Source: Gemmatimonadota bacterium (GTDB lineage: Bacteria > JBHIER01 > G020348925). From it: DNA of 64,000 nucleotides. The translations under genes were made by a program, and so were the position numbers. Each line of letters begins with the position of its first letter. The stretch's first letter is position 1. The stretch lies in contig CP070758.1 of the NCBI GenBank assembly GCA_020348925.1, positions 1,850,079 through 1,914,078 on the forward strand. The letters are read 5' to 3'. The notes under the pieces are model-generated. The model did not search any database. It saw only the letters and a program-made list of their open reading frames with translations, and was not told the origin of the DNA. Shown in pieces: positions 1 to 8,804 of the stretch.

Positions 1-3000
1 ATCAGGAGCTTTCTACACTCTATAAAGCCTTTGTTTCAAAGAGTCCGTTTTCCATGCCCGAGCTTCCGATTCAGTATGTCGACTTTGCCGTTTGGCAACG
101 AGAATGGTTACAGGGAGAGATTTTGGAGACACAGCTTGCCTATTGGAGAGCACAACTCAAAAGTGCGCCTCCCGTGTTGGAATTTCCGACCGACCACCCA
201 CGATCTCCAACGTCGACCTTCAGAGGCGCGAGGCAGTCCCTGGTACTGTCAAAAACGTTGGGAGAAGCACTCGATGCATTGAGCCAACGGGAAGGAGTCA
301 CCTTGTTTATGACACTGTTGGCAGCATTTACAGTTCTCCTCCATCGTTACACAGGGCAGGACATCATTGTGGTGGGCACTCCTATTGCAGGTCGGAATCG
401 ACCCGAAATCGAAGGGCTGATTGGATTTTTTGTCAACACGCTGGTGATGAGCACCGACCTTTCAGGAAATCCCAGTTTTCGGGAAGTGCTTGTCCGGGTA
501 CGCGAGGTATGCCTGGGAGCTTACGACCATCAGGATCTCCCCTTCGAGACGCTGGTCGAGGAGTTGCGGCCGGAGCGAAACCTCAATCAATCACCGTTGT
601 TTCAAATGATGTTCGCCCTCCAAAATGCTCCTGAATCCGATCTGATCCTCTCTGACGTAACAGTCCACTCTTTGGAAGTAAGCAACGGAAGAGCAAAATT
701 TGACCTGGCGCTATCCATGGTGAAGGGGGCAGAAGGATTGACGGGAACAGTAGAGTACAGTACCGACCTGTTCGAGGCAGCCACCATAAAGCGGTTCCTG
801 ACGCATTATCAGAACGTGCTGGAAGCCATCGCGTCCGATCCCGAACAGTTGATCTCAACGGTACCGCTCTTGACCCAAAAAGAACGCCATCAGATGCTGG
901 TGGAGTGGAATGATGCGAAAGTGGACTATCCTCAGAATACGTGCATTCATCAATTGTTTGAAGAGTATGCCCTGCGGACACCTGAAGAAGTAGCCGTTGT
1001 TTTTGAGGGTCAGCAGATGACATATGAAGAACTCAACACACGATCAAACCGGCTGGCCCACTGTCTCATCAAGAACGGTGTGGGTCCCGAGACACTGGTT
1101 GGCATCTGTGTGGATCGATCCCTGGAGATGATGGTCGGACTTCTGGGTATCCTCAAAGCTGGAGGAGCGTACGTCCCCCTCAACCCTGACGATCCGGAGG
1201 AACGTCGAGCATTTATGTTGAAAAACGCCCGGGTTAGAGTGGTTCTAACGTTGGAGAGGCTGGTTCCTGAATTGCCGGAGTCGATGGCATCCGTTATTTG
1301 CCTGGATACGGAATGGTCGGCTCTGTCTCAGTACGGCGAAAAAAACCCGTCCAGTGGTGTTCAGGCTTCCAATCTGGCTTATGTGATGTACACTTCAGGT
1401 TCAACCGGCAAACCCAAAGGTGTGATGATTACTCACCGCAATGTGGTGGGATTCCTATACTCGTACAAGCAGGTCACCTTAGATGGTGAGACGCGCGTCG
1501 GGACCTCAGTCGCTCCCTTCAGCTTCGACACGTCTGTGGAGGAATTCTTTTCGACGCTCTGTTTTGGCGGGACACTCCACCTTATTCGACCCGAACGCAG
1601 TGTCGATGGTGAGTACTTCGCACATTACCTGATTGATCACGGCATTACTACCACTTACATTGTCCCCGCTCTCCTCCCTGAGATCGCATCCCACCTGGAG
1701 AGGATGAAAGACCGAATGAAGCTGGAGTGTGTGATAACTGGACTTCAACCCAAGACGGAAGAGGTCTTGCAGCATTTTCGAAACCTATCCGAAAATTTAC
1801 GAATACTCAATGCCTACGGACCGACAGAGACCACGTATGGTGCGACCGCCTTCAACTTCAGACAAGCAACCTCGCCGGATAGGGATGTCCCGATTGGGGT
1901 CCCGTTCCCCAACTACCAAACCTACATTGTGGATTCAAATCTGAAACCGGTCCCCATAGGAGCACGGGGGGAGATCTTGATCGGCGGAATTGGCCTGGCC
2001 CGAGGGTATCTCCATCAGCCCGAGCTAACCGATGAGAAGTTCATACCCAATCCGTTCAGTGACGAACCGGACGCGCGCCTGTACAGAACAGGGGATGTGG
2101 GCCGTTATCTGCCGGACGGTACTATCGAGTTCCTGGGACGCACGGATCATCAAGTGAAAATTCGGGGGTTTCGCATTGAACTTGGTGAGGTCGAGGTGCT
2201 GCTTGGACAGCATCCTGCTGTCCAGGAGACCGTGGTCTTGGCTCGAGAGGATACACCCGGCGACAAGCGCCTCGTGGCATATCTGGTTATAAATCAGGAG
2301 TCCGCTCCTTCCACCAGTGAGCTCCGTCGTTTCTTGGGGAGAAAACTACCCGAGCACATGGTGCCGTCCGCTTTCGTGGTGTTGGACGCGCTCCCACTGA
2401 CATCCAGTGGGAAAGTAGATCGTCAGGCACTGCCACCGCCCGACCAAGACCGACCCGAGCTGGAGGGTGCGTTCAAGGCCCCCCAAGATACCCTCGAACT
2501 CCACCTCACCAAGATTTGGGAAAAGGTTCTGGGCGTTCAGCCCATTGGTGTCAGGGACAATTTCTTTGAATTGGGCGGACATTCTCTGCTTGCGGTGCGC
2601 CTGTTCGAGCAGATCAAGAAGGTCTTGGGGAAAAGTCTGCCCCTGTCCACGTTATTCAAGGGTTCAACCGTTGAAGAATTGGCCCACGTTATTCGTCAGG
2701 AGGAGTGGTCGGACCCCTGGTCCTGTCTGGTGCCGATTCAACCCAGTGGTACCAAGATTCCTCTTCTCTGTGTTGCACCGGCGGCCGGAGAGGTGATCAG
2801 TTTTGCCGGAATCTCTCGTTGTTTGGGACATGAGCAGCCCTTTTACGGGCTGCGTCTCCCCAGGGAGGATGGAGCATCCTTTTCTCTGCGAGTTGAGGAT
2901 ATGGCTGCTCAGTGCATTCGAGAGATAGAGACACTCCAGCCCGAAGGCCCCTATCTGCTGGGAGGGGCATGCATGGGAGGCTTGGTCGCTTTCGAAATGG

Positions 3001-3503
3001 CCTGCCAACTTCACGAGCAGGGGAAGGAAGTAGCCGTGTTGTTTCTGTTGGATTCGAGTCAACCTCCGCCGTTGATATCACTTCGGAATTACATTCCGCA
3101 GTTGCTCTTCCACCACCTTCCGCGCGGACAATTGACGTACTGTCTCCTCAGGGACTTGAGGGAGAAGGGAAGGAAATTGAAACGGAAATTCCCCTTAAAC
3201 CGTGAGGGTCGAAATTTGAGTAGCGTCTGGAAAGCTCACGAAAAAGCCCGAAGAGCCTACGTGCCTCGCGTATATCCGGGTCGCATCACCCTGTTTCAGA
3301 GCCGTGAGTTTCACATTCGTTTTCCCGATTGCGAGAATCGGTGGTCGGCTCTGGCTGAGGGAGGATTGGATTGCCACATCTTACCCTGTGGTCATGGTGA
3401 AAGCCTAAGAGAACCCCATGTCCGGATCTTGGCCGAGGAACTGAAAGCGCACCTCACCGAGGTACAAGCGCGAAAGGGAACAGGGAGAACTAAACGGATT
3501 TGA
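1..3503 (+). CDS. NRPS module C-A-T-TE, 5' end outside window
   Basis: Partial gene: the reading frame is open from base 3, and the codons before the ATG at 54 already encode condensation-domain sequence (QELSTLYKAF), so that ATG is internal. Counting from it, the order is the C-terminal half of a condensation domain (to about residue 275), an adenylation domain (about 295-790; A3 YTSGSTG near 446, A5 NAYGPTE near 586), a carrier domain (GGHSLL near 840) and a thioesterase (about 890-1149). It would activate an amino acid, condense it with an upstream peptide and release the product. Asp235 of the A domain is present (SFDTSVEE); the specificity residues read by eye are D-T-E-Y-I-G-A-Y-G. The thioesterase nucleophile motif is GACMG, Cys (codon TGC at 2970) instead of Ser, with a HGESLREPH motif at the end. 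The N-terminal catalytic HHxxxDG is not in the window. Confidence 0.95.
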   Translation, partial: QELSTLYKAFVSKSPFSMPELPIQYVDFAVWQREWLQGEILETQLAYWRAQLKSAPPVLEFPTDHPRSPTSTFRGARQSLVLSKTLGEALDALSQREGVTLFMTLLAAFTVLLHRYTGQDIIVVGTPIAGRNRPEIEGLIGFFVNTLVMSTDLSGNPSFREVLVRVREVCLGAYDHQDLPFETLVEELRPERNLNQSPLFQMMFALQNAPESDLILSDVTVHSLEVSNGRAKFDLALSMVKGAEGLTGTVEYSTDLFEAATIKRFLTHYQNVLEAIASDPEQLISTVPLLTQKERHQMLVEWNDAKVDYPQNTCIHQLFEEYALRTPEEVAVVFEGQQMTYEELNTRSNRLAHCLIKNGVGPETLVGICVDRSLEMMVGLLGILKAGGAYVPLNPDDPEERRAFMLKNARVRVVLTLERLVPELPESMASVICLDTEWSALSQYGEKNPSSGVQASNLAYVMYTSGSTGKPKGVMITHRNVVGFLYSYKQVTLDGETRVGTSVAPFSFDTSVEEFFSTLCFGGTLHLIRPERSVDGEYFAHYLIDHGITTTYIVPALLPEIASHLERMKDRMKLECVITGLQPKTEEVLQHFRNLSENLRILNAYGPTETTYGATAFNFRQATSPDRDVPIGVPFPNYQTYIVDSNLKPVPIGARGEILIGGIGLARGYLHQPELTDEKFIPNPFSDEPDARLYRTGDVGRYLPDGTIEFLGRTDHQVKIRGFRIELGEVEVLLGQHPAVQETVVLAREDTPGDKRLVAYLVINQESAPSTSELRRFLGRKLPEHMVPSAFVVLDALPLTSSGKVDRQALPPPDQDRPELEGAFKAPQDTLELHLTKIWEKVLGVQPIGVRDNFFELGGHSLLAVRLFEQIKKVLGKSLPLSTLFKGSTVEELAHVIRQEEWSDPWSCLVPIQPSGTKIPLLCVAPAAGEVISFAGISRCLGHEQPFYGLRLPREDGASFSLRVEDMAAQCIREIETLQPEGPYLLGGACMGGLVAFEMACQLHEQGKEVAVLFLLDSSQPPPLISLRNYIPQLLFHHLPRGQLTYCLLRDLREKGRKLKRKFPLNREGRNLSSVWKAHEKARRAYVPRVYPGRITLFQSREFHIRFPDCENRWSALAEGGLDCHILPCGHGESLREPHVRILAEELKAHLTEVQARKGTGRTKRI

Positions 3504-3915
3504 GTCAACCAAGGATTCCAGCAGGCGCGGGGAGTCGTTGATTGAAGATGGTCTTGTTTCATTCTGAAAAATGAACGTTCTATAAGTGCGCAGCCGAACC
3601 ATTTCCAACCTCGTATGATAGTCTTGTGATTGTTGGAAACTTTTGCAATATCGTGGCAATAATCGTGCTCTGAGTTTTTGAGATCACTTTATTATTGCTC
3701 CTTGCACTTTTCATAAGGAGATATATATATTATCAAATCTTTGATCAAGAAGCTGTGGTGAAGTGTTCTCGCGTCAGGAGTGTAATCCTGTGCAATTTTC
3801 GGACAAGGTCAAAACGACTAAGAACTTATCAATAGCATATAGCTTTCAGCATTTTACTCAGTTTCATGCCTTTGGGCCTCTATTGAATTCTGAGATTGAG
3901 AGGAGGAATCTATCC
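3504..3915. other. Intergenic region before the TonB receptor gene
   Basis: No gene recognised. The stretch is AT-rich (an ATATATATAT run near 3720) and must carry the promoter of the import operon. An AAGGAG at 3715-3720 is not followed by a usable start codon. A short palindrome TTTGATCAA lies near 3738. I looked for a Fur-type box and did not see a convincing one. The open frame from 3763 into the receptor gene is an artefact of the upstream sequence, because the ribosome binding site and signal peptide lie further down. Confidence 0.5.
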
Positions 3916-6138
3916 ATGAGATCACTCTTGTTTTTTAGTCTACTCCTGTTCGCCGCTGCATCTTATGTTTTCTCACAAGAAATGCAATCACAAAACCAAG
4001 ACTCCTTACAGGCATCAGAAGAGGTGAAAGTCGAGTTCGAACCCATTGTTGTCACTGCCACACGTTCTGAACGTCCAATTCTTAGGGTTCCGTATGCGAT
4101 TGACGTTATTGGGGAGGAAGAAATACAACGAGCCGAGACCGGTCTTTCCCTCGATGAAGCAGTGCGTGCTGTACCGGGTATTGTTGTGAATAGCCGACAC
4201 AACCGGGATCGAGGTGACCGGATTATTATACGGGGGATAGGCAGCCGTGCCCAGTATGGTGTGCGCGGTATCAAAGTCATTCTCGATGGAATACCACTCA
4301 CCTTGCCCGATGGTCAATCGCTGTTACATAATCTCGATCTCGGTTCGGTGGGCAAAATTGAGATTCTCCGCGGTCCCAGCTCGTCCCTGTATGGCAATGC
4401 AGCCGGTGGACTCATCGACATTCAGACTCAGTCCGCACCATCTACACCATATCTGTTTCAACCTCGATTTGTCGTCGGCAGTGATGGCCTTCTGAAATGG
4501 CAGGGCAAACTCTCAGGTACTGTTGGAAGACATGACTATCTCATCAATGCAAACAAGTTGACGCTTGATGGATACCGTGAACATTCCTCTGCCAGTTCTT
4601 ATTCCGTCAATGCAGTGGGCCGTCACAGGATCTCGGATCAAGTCAGAATGACGACTGTACTGAACTACATCTATGCACCATATCTATTAAATCCCGGATC
4701 CGTATCAAAGACGGATGCCATCAATGTTCCATCCAAAACGAGTTTTTTTAACAAACAAAGGGCCTACGGACGCAGCAATGAACGACAAGGTCAGGGCGGA
4801 ATATCCATGATATATGATGATGGCCATGCCAACCAATTTGCCGTAAGTATCTATGCCTCATCGTATTCCTACATCGTTGCCATTCCTATAGAAATCATCG
4901 ACCTTGATTGGATTTCCGGTGGTATGCGCACTGTCTTCAGCAAACGGTTTCAAATTGGAAACACAAACCTTCTCTGGACGATCGGGACTGACATCGAGGC
5001 GTACGATGGAAGGAGAGTGGAGTTCGAGAATCAGGGGATACCAAGCGATCAAGTTGGAGTGGCGGAAGGAAGCGAAATTTACGATTTGTTGAAATACGGC
5101 CAACGCCTTTCGGATCAGGATGAAAGGGTGTTTGGTGTAGGCTCCTTCACTCAGTGTGAGATTTCACTCCATCCTCAATGGGACCTCATCCTTGGAGGAC
5201 GATACGACTATTACAAATTCAAGGCAAGCGATCACTTTATGGAGGATGGTGTGAACCATTCCGGAACGAGAAACATGGACAGGTTCAGTCCCAGGGTTGG
5301 GATCATCTACCAGCCATACGAACTCGTCAAGGTATATGGAAACTATTCCACTGCTTTTCAGACTCCCACGACCACCGAATTGGGCAATCAAGTGACAGGG
5401 GTAGGCGGATTCAATCCCGATCTGAAACCGGAGAGTATGCGAAGCTTTGAGATAGGAATACAAGGCATGCAACCCTTTGGTCAAAAGAAATTTCCGGGAA
5501 GACGATTCGAGTACGACCTCTCTTTTTACATGCTCAATATTGAGGACATGTTGATCCCATTTCAAATACAAGGGACATCGGAAGAGTTTTATCGTAATGC
5601 CGGGAAAACACAAAATAAAGGTGCGGAGATACAATTGAACTGGTCTCCGATCAACGGACTGCGAACGTCCCTCGCCTACACGTTCATGGACTTCGTGTTT
5701 AAGGATTATACGATCGAGACCTCAGTGGATGATACCACCGTTCAGCTCTTTCAGTTGAAAGGGAAGGAAGTCCCGGGAGTTCCACCGCAGCAAATTTTCG
5801 CTGGCATTGCCTATCGGCTTCCGGTTGGAGCGTACTCGGAAATCAAGCTCAATTGGGTGGATCGATACTTTGCCAATGATTATAACGGACCTCCTCCAGA
5901 CAACACCAAATCCTCAACTAATTTTTTCAATGATACCTACTTCGTTGTTGATCTCCGTTTAGGAATCCAACAAACATTCACCAAAATTGGAATCGAAATC
6001 TTTTCCGGGATCAATAACCTCTTTGATGAACGCTACAACAGTTCGGTCGTTCCCAACGCCTTTGGCGATCTGTTTTTCGAGCCCGCGCCCGGGCGGAGCT
6101 GGTACTCCGGAATTCACATCTCATTTTCTGGAGGATAA
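3916..6138 (+). CDS. TonB-dependent outer-membrane receptor
   Basis: Predicted 740-residue ligand-gated outer-membrane porin that takes up a large or scarce substrate using TonB energy. The start at 3916 is set by AGGAGG at 3901-3906, nine bases upstream, and by a signal peptide (MRSLLFFSLLLFAAASYVFS). A TonB-box-like EPIVVTATR follows, then the plug domain with its usual blocks (IIIRGIGSR, LDGIPLTLPDG, IEILRGPSSSLYG) and a long beta-barrel ending in an aromatic/hydrophobic last strand (WYSGIHISF). The plug resembles the FecA/YncD group of iron-chelate receptors; the ligand cannot be read from sequence. It heads an operon with a NitT/TauT-type ABC importer and an A-T-TE synthetase inside an NRPS cluster, so uptake of the cluster's own product (for example as a metal chelate) or of a precursor is a reasonable inference. 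Confidence 0.93.
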   Translation: MRSLLFFSLLLFAAASYVFSQEMQSQNQDSLQASEEVKVEFEPIVVTATRSERPILRVPYAIDVIGEEEIQRAETGLSLDEAVRAVPGIVVNSRHNRDRGDRIIIRGIGSRAQYGVRGIKVILDGIPLTLPDGQSLLHNLDLGSVGKIEILRGPSSSLYGNAAGGLIDIQTQSAPSTPYLFQPRFVVGSDGLLKWQGKLSGTVGRHDYLINANKLTLDGYREHSSASSYSVNAVGRHRISDQVRMTTVLNYIYAPYLLNPGSVSKTDAINVPSKTSFFNKQRAYGRSNERQGQGGISMIYDDGHANQFAVSIYASSYSYIVAIPIEIIDLDWISGGMRTVFSKRFQIGNTNLLWTIGTDIEAYDGRRVEFENQGIPSDQVGVAEGSEIYDLLKYGQRLSDQDERVFGVGSFTQCEISLHPQWDLILGGRYDYYKFKASDHFMEDGVNHSGTRNMDRFSPRVGIIYQPYELVKVYGNYSTAFQTPTTTELGNQVTGVGGFNPDLKPESMRSFEIGIQGMQPFGQKKFPGRRFEYDLSFYMLNIEDMLIPFQIQGTSEEFYRNAGKTQNKGAEIQLNWSPINGLRTSLAYTFMDFVFKDYTIETSVDDTTVQLFQLKGKEVPGVPPQQIFAGIAYRLPVGAYSEIKLNWVDRYFANDYNGPPPDNTKSSTNFFNDTYFVVDLRLGIQQTFTKIGIEIFSGINNLFDERYNSSVVPNAFGDLFFEPAPGRSWYSGIHISFSGG

Positions 6139-6217
6139 TTTAATTTTTTGTTCACTGACGGAAAGACTGTCGAATCACTTGAAGTACAATCCGCTTATTA
6201 CGAAAAGGAACTCATGA

Positions 6218-7246
6218 ATGATCCTACTTTTATGCAGGGATCGGGTATCGATCTTCTCCATTTTTATGTTACTACTGCCAGTCGTTCTCTCTTATGGAGG
6301 TGAGCGACAACCATCAGAGCCTGTACCGTTAAAGGTTGTGACCATGCCGTATCTCGGATACGCACCCTTCTTCATCGCCGATGCGGAGGGGTATTTCGCG
6401 GAGCAGGGACTTGATGTCCAGTTCATCAGGATGAATAGAACAGCAACCCTTATTCCGGCTCTTATTCAAGGCGACATCGATGTCCTTTCCGGGACCATTT
6501 GGCCGAGCCATTTCAACGCCATTGCTCGTGGTGCCAGAATACGGTTCGTTGCCAACAGAAGCTATGTTGATACCTCAGGCTGTATCTATTCGGCGGTCGT
6601 CGCCAGGCGGGATTTGATTGAACATGGGGATCTGCAAAATCCGGCCCAACTGCGAAACCTGCGGATCAGCGTACCTCCATCGTCCCACATGGGGTATTTC
6701 ATCGAGAAGCTCCTCAGTCGGGCAAACATGACGCTCCATGATGTGGAAATCGTGGACCATCTTCCTGCGGTAGAACTTGAAGCTTTTCGAAAGAACACCA
6801 TAGACTTGGCTTTTATGACAGAGCCTTGGCTGACTCGAATAGTGAATACCGGCCATGGCGTCATCTGGTTGCCGGATAGAAAAGTTGTTCCCGGTTTTCA
6901 GTGGGGATTCATTCTCTATGGCCCCTCCCTTTTGGATAAGAATCCGGATGCGGGGAGACGTTTTCTGGTCGCGTATTTCAAGGCGGTCCGACAGTACAAT
7001 CGAGGAAAAACAGAACGTAATGTGGATATCCTGAGTCAATATACCGAATTGGATCGAGATCTCTTGGAAAAAGCGTGTTGGCCGTCTTTACGCGAGGATG
7101 GATACATAAACTTTGAACACCTCATTGACTTCCAGGACTGGGCAGTGAGAAAAGGGTTGCTTGACAGAAAGCTCGCGGAGGATGAGTTTTGGGATCACGC
7201 CTTCGTTGACTACGCAACCAAAATGCTACATATACAGAAGCAATAA
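6218..7246 (+). CDS. NitT/TauT-type ABC transporter substrate-binding protein
   Basis: A 342-residue periplasmic binding protein of the NMT1/THI5/SsuA superfamily. It starts with a hydrophobic leader (residues 1-27) after AAGGAA at 6205-6210, seven bases before the ATG. Family features are MPYLGYAPFFIADAEGYFAEQGLDV near residue 45, the GDIDVLSG block near 88 and FMTEPWL near 205. The family binds nitrate, sulfonates, pyrimidine precursors of thiamine, riboflavin and other small compounds; this member's ligand is not apparent. The gene lies 79 bases after the TonB receptor and 14 bases before the ATPase. It probably takes over, in the periplasm, what the receptor brings through the outer membrane. 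Confidence 0.9.
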   Translation: MILLLCRDRVSIFSIFMLLLPVVLSYGGERQPSEPVPLKVVTMPYLGYAPFFIADAEGYFAEQGLDVQFIRMNRTATLIPALIQGDIDVLSGTIWPSHFNAIARGARIRFVANRSYVDTSGCIYSAVVARRDLIEHGDLQNPAQLRNLRISVPPSSHMGYFIEKLLSRANMTLHDVEIVDHLPAVELEAFRKNTIDLAFMTEPWLTRIVNTGHGVIWLPDRKVVPGFQWGFILYGPSLLDKNPDAGRRFLVAYFKAVRQYNRGKTERNVDILSQYTELDRDLLEKACWPSLREDGYINFEHLIDFQDWAVRKGLLDRKLAEDEFWDHAFVDYATKMLHIQKQ

Positions 7247-7260
7247 ACCTGAAGACGCTT

Positions 7261-8037
7261 ATGTTATTAATGTGTCGCAGTTTGGGCAAGATATATCGAA
7301 CTCGCAATGGTGTTACCACTGCTCTCAAAGACGTGAGTCTCAGTGTCGGTGAACAGGAATTCGTTTGCATTGTCGGACCCAGTGGATGTGGGAAAACAAC
7401 GCTTCTCAAACTCATTGCTGGATTATTAGAACCGACTTCAGGAAGAATCATCTTCGGGGCGGGGGAAAAAAACGGGAGACTTCGGAGTGCGATGGTGTTT
7501 CAGGAACATGGCCTTTTCCCCTGGATGACCGTGTTGGGCAATGTCGCCTTCGGACTGGAGATGCAGGGTATCTCGCAGCATGAATGTCGAGATCGAGCGC
7601 ACGATTTCATCGAAAAGGTAGGTCTGGGATTTTTCACGCACAGTTATCCGCATGAACTATCCGTCGGAATGTGCCAGCGAGTCGGCATCGCCAGGGCTTT
7701 TGTGGCTGATTCTCAAATATTACTTATGGACGAGCCCGTTGGCTCCCTCGACACCCAAACACGGCTCGTGCTTCAAGAGGAGCTGTTGAGGATCTGGGTG
7801 GAACACCGGAAATCAATCATCTACGTGACACATGATATCGAGGAAGCGATTTGGTTGGGGGATCAGGTACTGGTGATGACCGGACGGCCAGGTCAAATCC
7901 GAGAGGAGATCCAGATCCCTCTTAGACGCCCTCGAAACCCATTAAACAGTAATCGACAGGAAATCTCGGAGATCAAATGGCATATCTGGAAGATACTCGA
8001 AGAGGAAGTACGAAAGAGCCTCTGCATACCGACTTGA
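7261..8037 (+). CDS. ABC transporter ATP-binding protein, NitT/TauT family
   Basis: A 258-residue ATPase subunit of the importer. Visible motifs are Walker A GPSGCGKTT (about residue 38), the Q-loop (MVFQEHGLFPWMTV), the signature LSVGMCQRVGIARA (usual form LSGGMRQRV), Walker B ILLMDEPVGSLD and the H-loop VTHDIEEA. The third signature position is Val instead of Gly; the ATP-contacting Ser and second Gly are kept, so it is probably active. The Shine-Dalgarno sequence is weak. Its 3' end overlaps the permease gene by 61 bases. Confidence 0.93.
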   Translation: MLLMCRSLGKIYRTRNGVTTALKDVSLSVGEQEFVCIVGPSGCGKTTLLKLIAGLLEPTSGRIIFGAGEKNGRLRSAMVFQEHGLFPWMTVLGNVAFGLEMQGISQHECRDRAHDFIEKVGLGFFTHSYPHELSVGMCQRVGIARAFVADSQILLMDEPVGSLDTQTRLVLQEELLRIWVEHRKSIIYVTHDIEEAIWLGDQVLVMTGRPGQIREEIQIPLRRPRNPLNSNRQEISEIKWHIWKILEEEVRKSLCIPT

Positions 8038-8804
8038 AAGAGAGATTACTCCTTGGGTGGTGGCTGCCAACTATGACGGTCGTTGTAATATTGATTGTAT
8101 GGGAATGGTTGGTCCGCTCGGGCGAACTTTCAGCTCTTTTTTTCCCGGCACCTTCAATGATCGTCCAAGCTTTTGTCCGTTTGCTTACCAGCGGCAAGTT
8201 GATTACCGAGGTTCGCATCACTTTAATGCGAGCCCTGTTGGGATTGGTACTCGGCGGTATAAGTGGCATGGTCTTAGGTTTGCTCATGGGCTGGTCTCAG
8301 AAGTTGCGCATTCTCGTCGATCCCTTCATTGCAGCTGCTCACCCAATCCCCAAAATTGCTATTTTGCCGTTGATTCTGATCATCTTTGGCATCGGTGAAA
8401 CGTCCAAAGTGATCGTAATCGCTGTGGCTGCATTCTTTCCCATGTTAATCAACACAATGGCCGGTGTGCGGAACATTCATCCCATCCATTTTGATGTGGC
8501 AAAAAACTATGGTGCCTCTTTGAGAAAAACTTTTTCTCGCGTCATCGTGCCGGGCAGTTTACCGCTTGTGCTAACAGGACTACGCTTGGCCTTTAATGCC
8601 GTGTTGTTGCTCACGATTGCCGTCGAATTAGTCGTTGCTCAGAAGGGATTAGGAAGAATGATCTGGTTTGCCTGGGAGACCATGCGAACCGAAGAACTTT
8701 ACGTCGGTCTGATTGTCACAGCAGCATTAGGGATCGGTTTTAACTTCGTATTACACTCTATAGCAAAACGTCTCATCCCCTGGCGGAGAACTCAAATTGA
8801 ATAA
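7977..8804 (+). CDS. ABC transporter permease, NitT/TauT (SsuC-like) family
   Basis: A 275-residue integral membrane protein with about six hydrophobic segments. It has the EAA-loop typical of binding-protein-dependent permeases (NYGASLRKTFSRVIVPGSLP, about residues 179-198), which docks on the ATPase. The start overlaps the ATPase gene by 61 bases; a GGAG sits just before the ATG. The family is that of SsuC/TauC/NrtB and ThiX-like permeases. It forms one importer with the two preceding genes. The end overlaps the following A-T-TE synthetase by eight bases, which places uptake and peptide-synthetase chemistry on one transcript. Confidence 0.92.
   Translation: MAYLEDTRRGSTKEPLHTDLKERLLLGWWLPTMTVVVILIVWEWLVRSGELSALFFPAPSMIVQAFVRLLTSGKLITEVRITLMRALLGLVLGGISGMVLGLLMGWSQKLRILVDPFIAAAHPIPKIAILPLILIIFGIGETSKVIVIAVAAFFPMLINTMAGVRNIHPIHFDVAKNYGASLRKTFSRVIVPGSLPLVLTGLRLAFNAVLLLTIAVELVVAQKGLGRMIWFAWETMRTEELYVGLIVTAALGIGFNFVLHSIAKRLIPWRRTQIE

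Noticed and set aside
3763..3915. Longer start for the TonB receptor (GTG at 3763)
   Set aside because: It would place 51 non-homologous residues before a perfect signal peptide; the AGGAGG at 3901 fixes the start at 3916.
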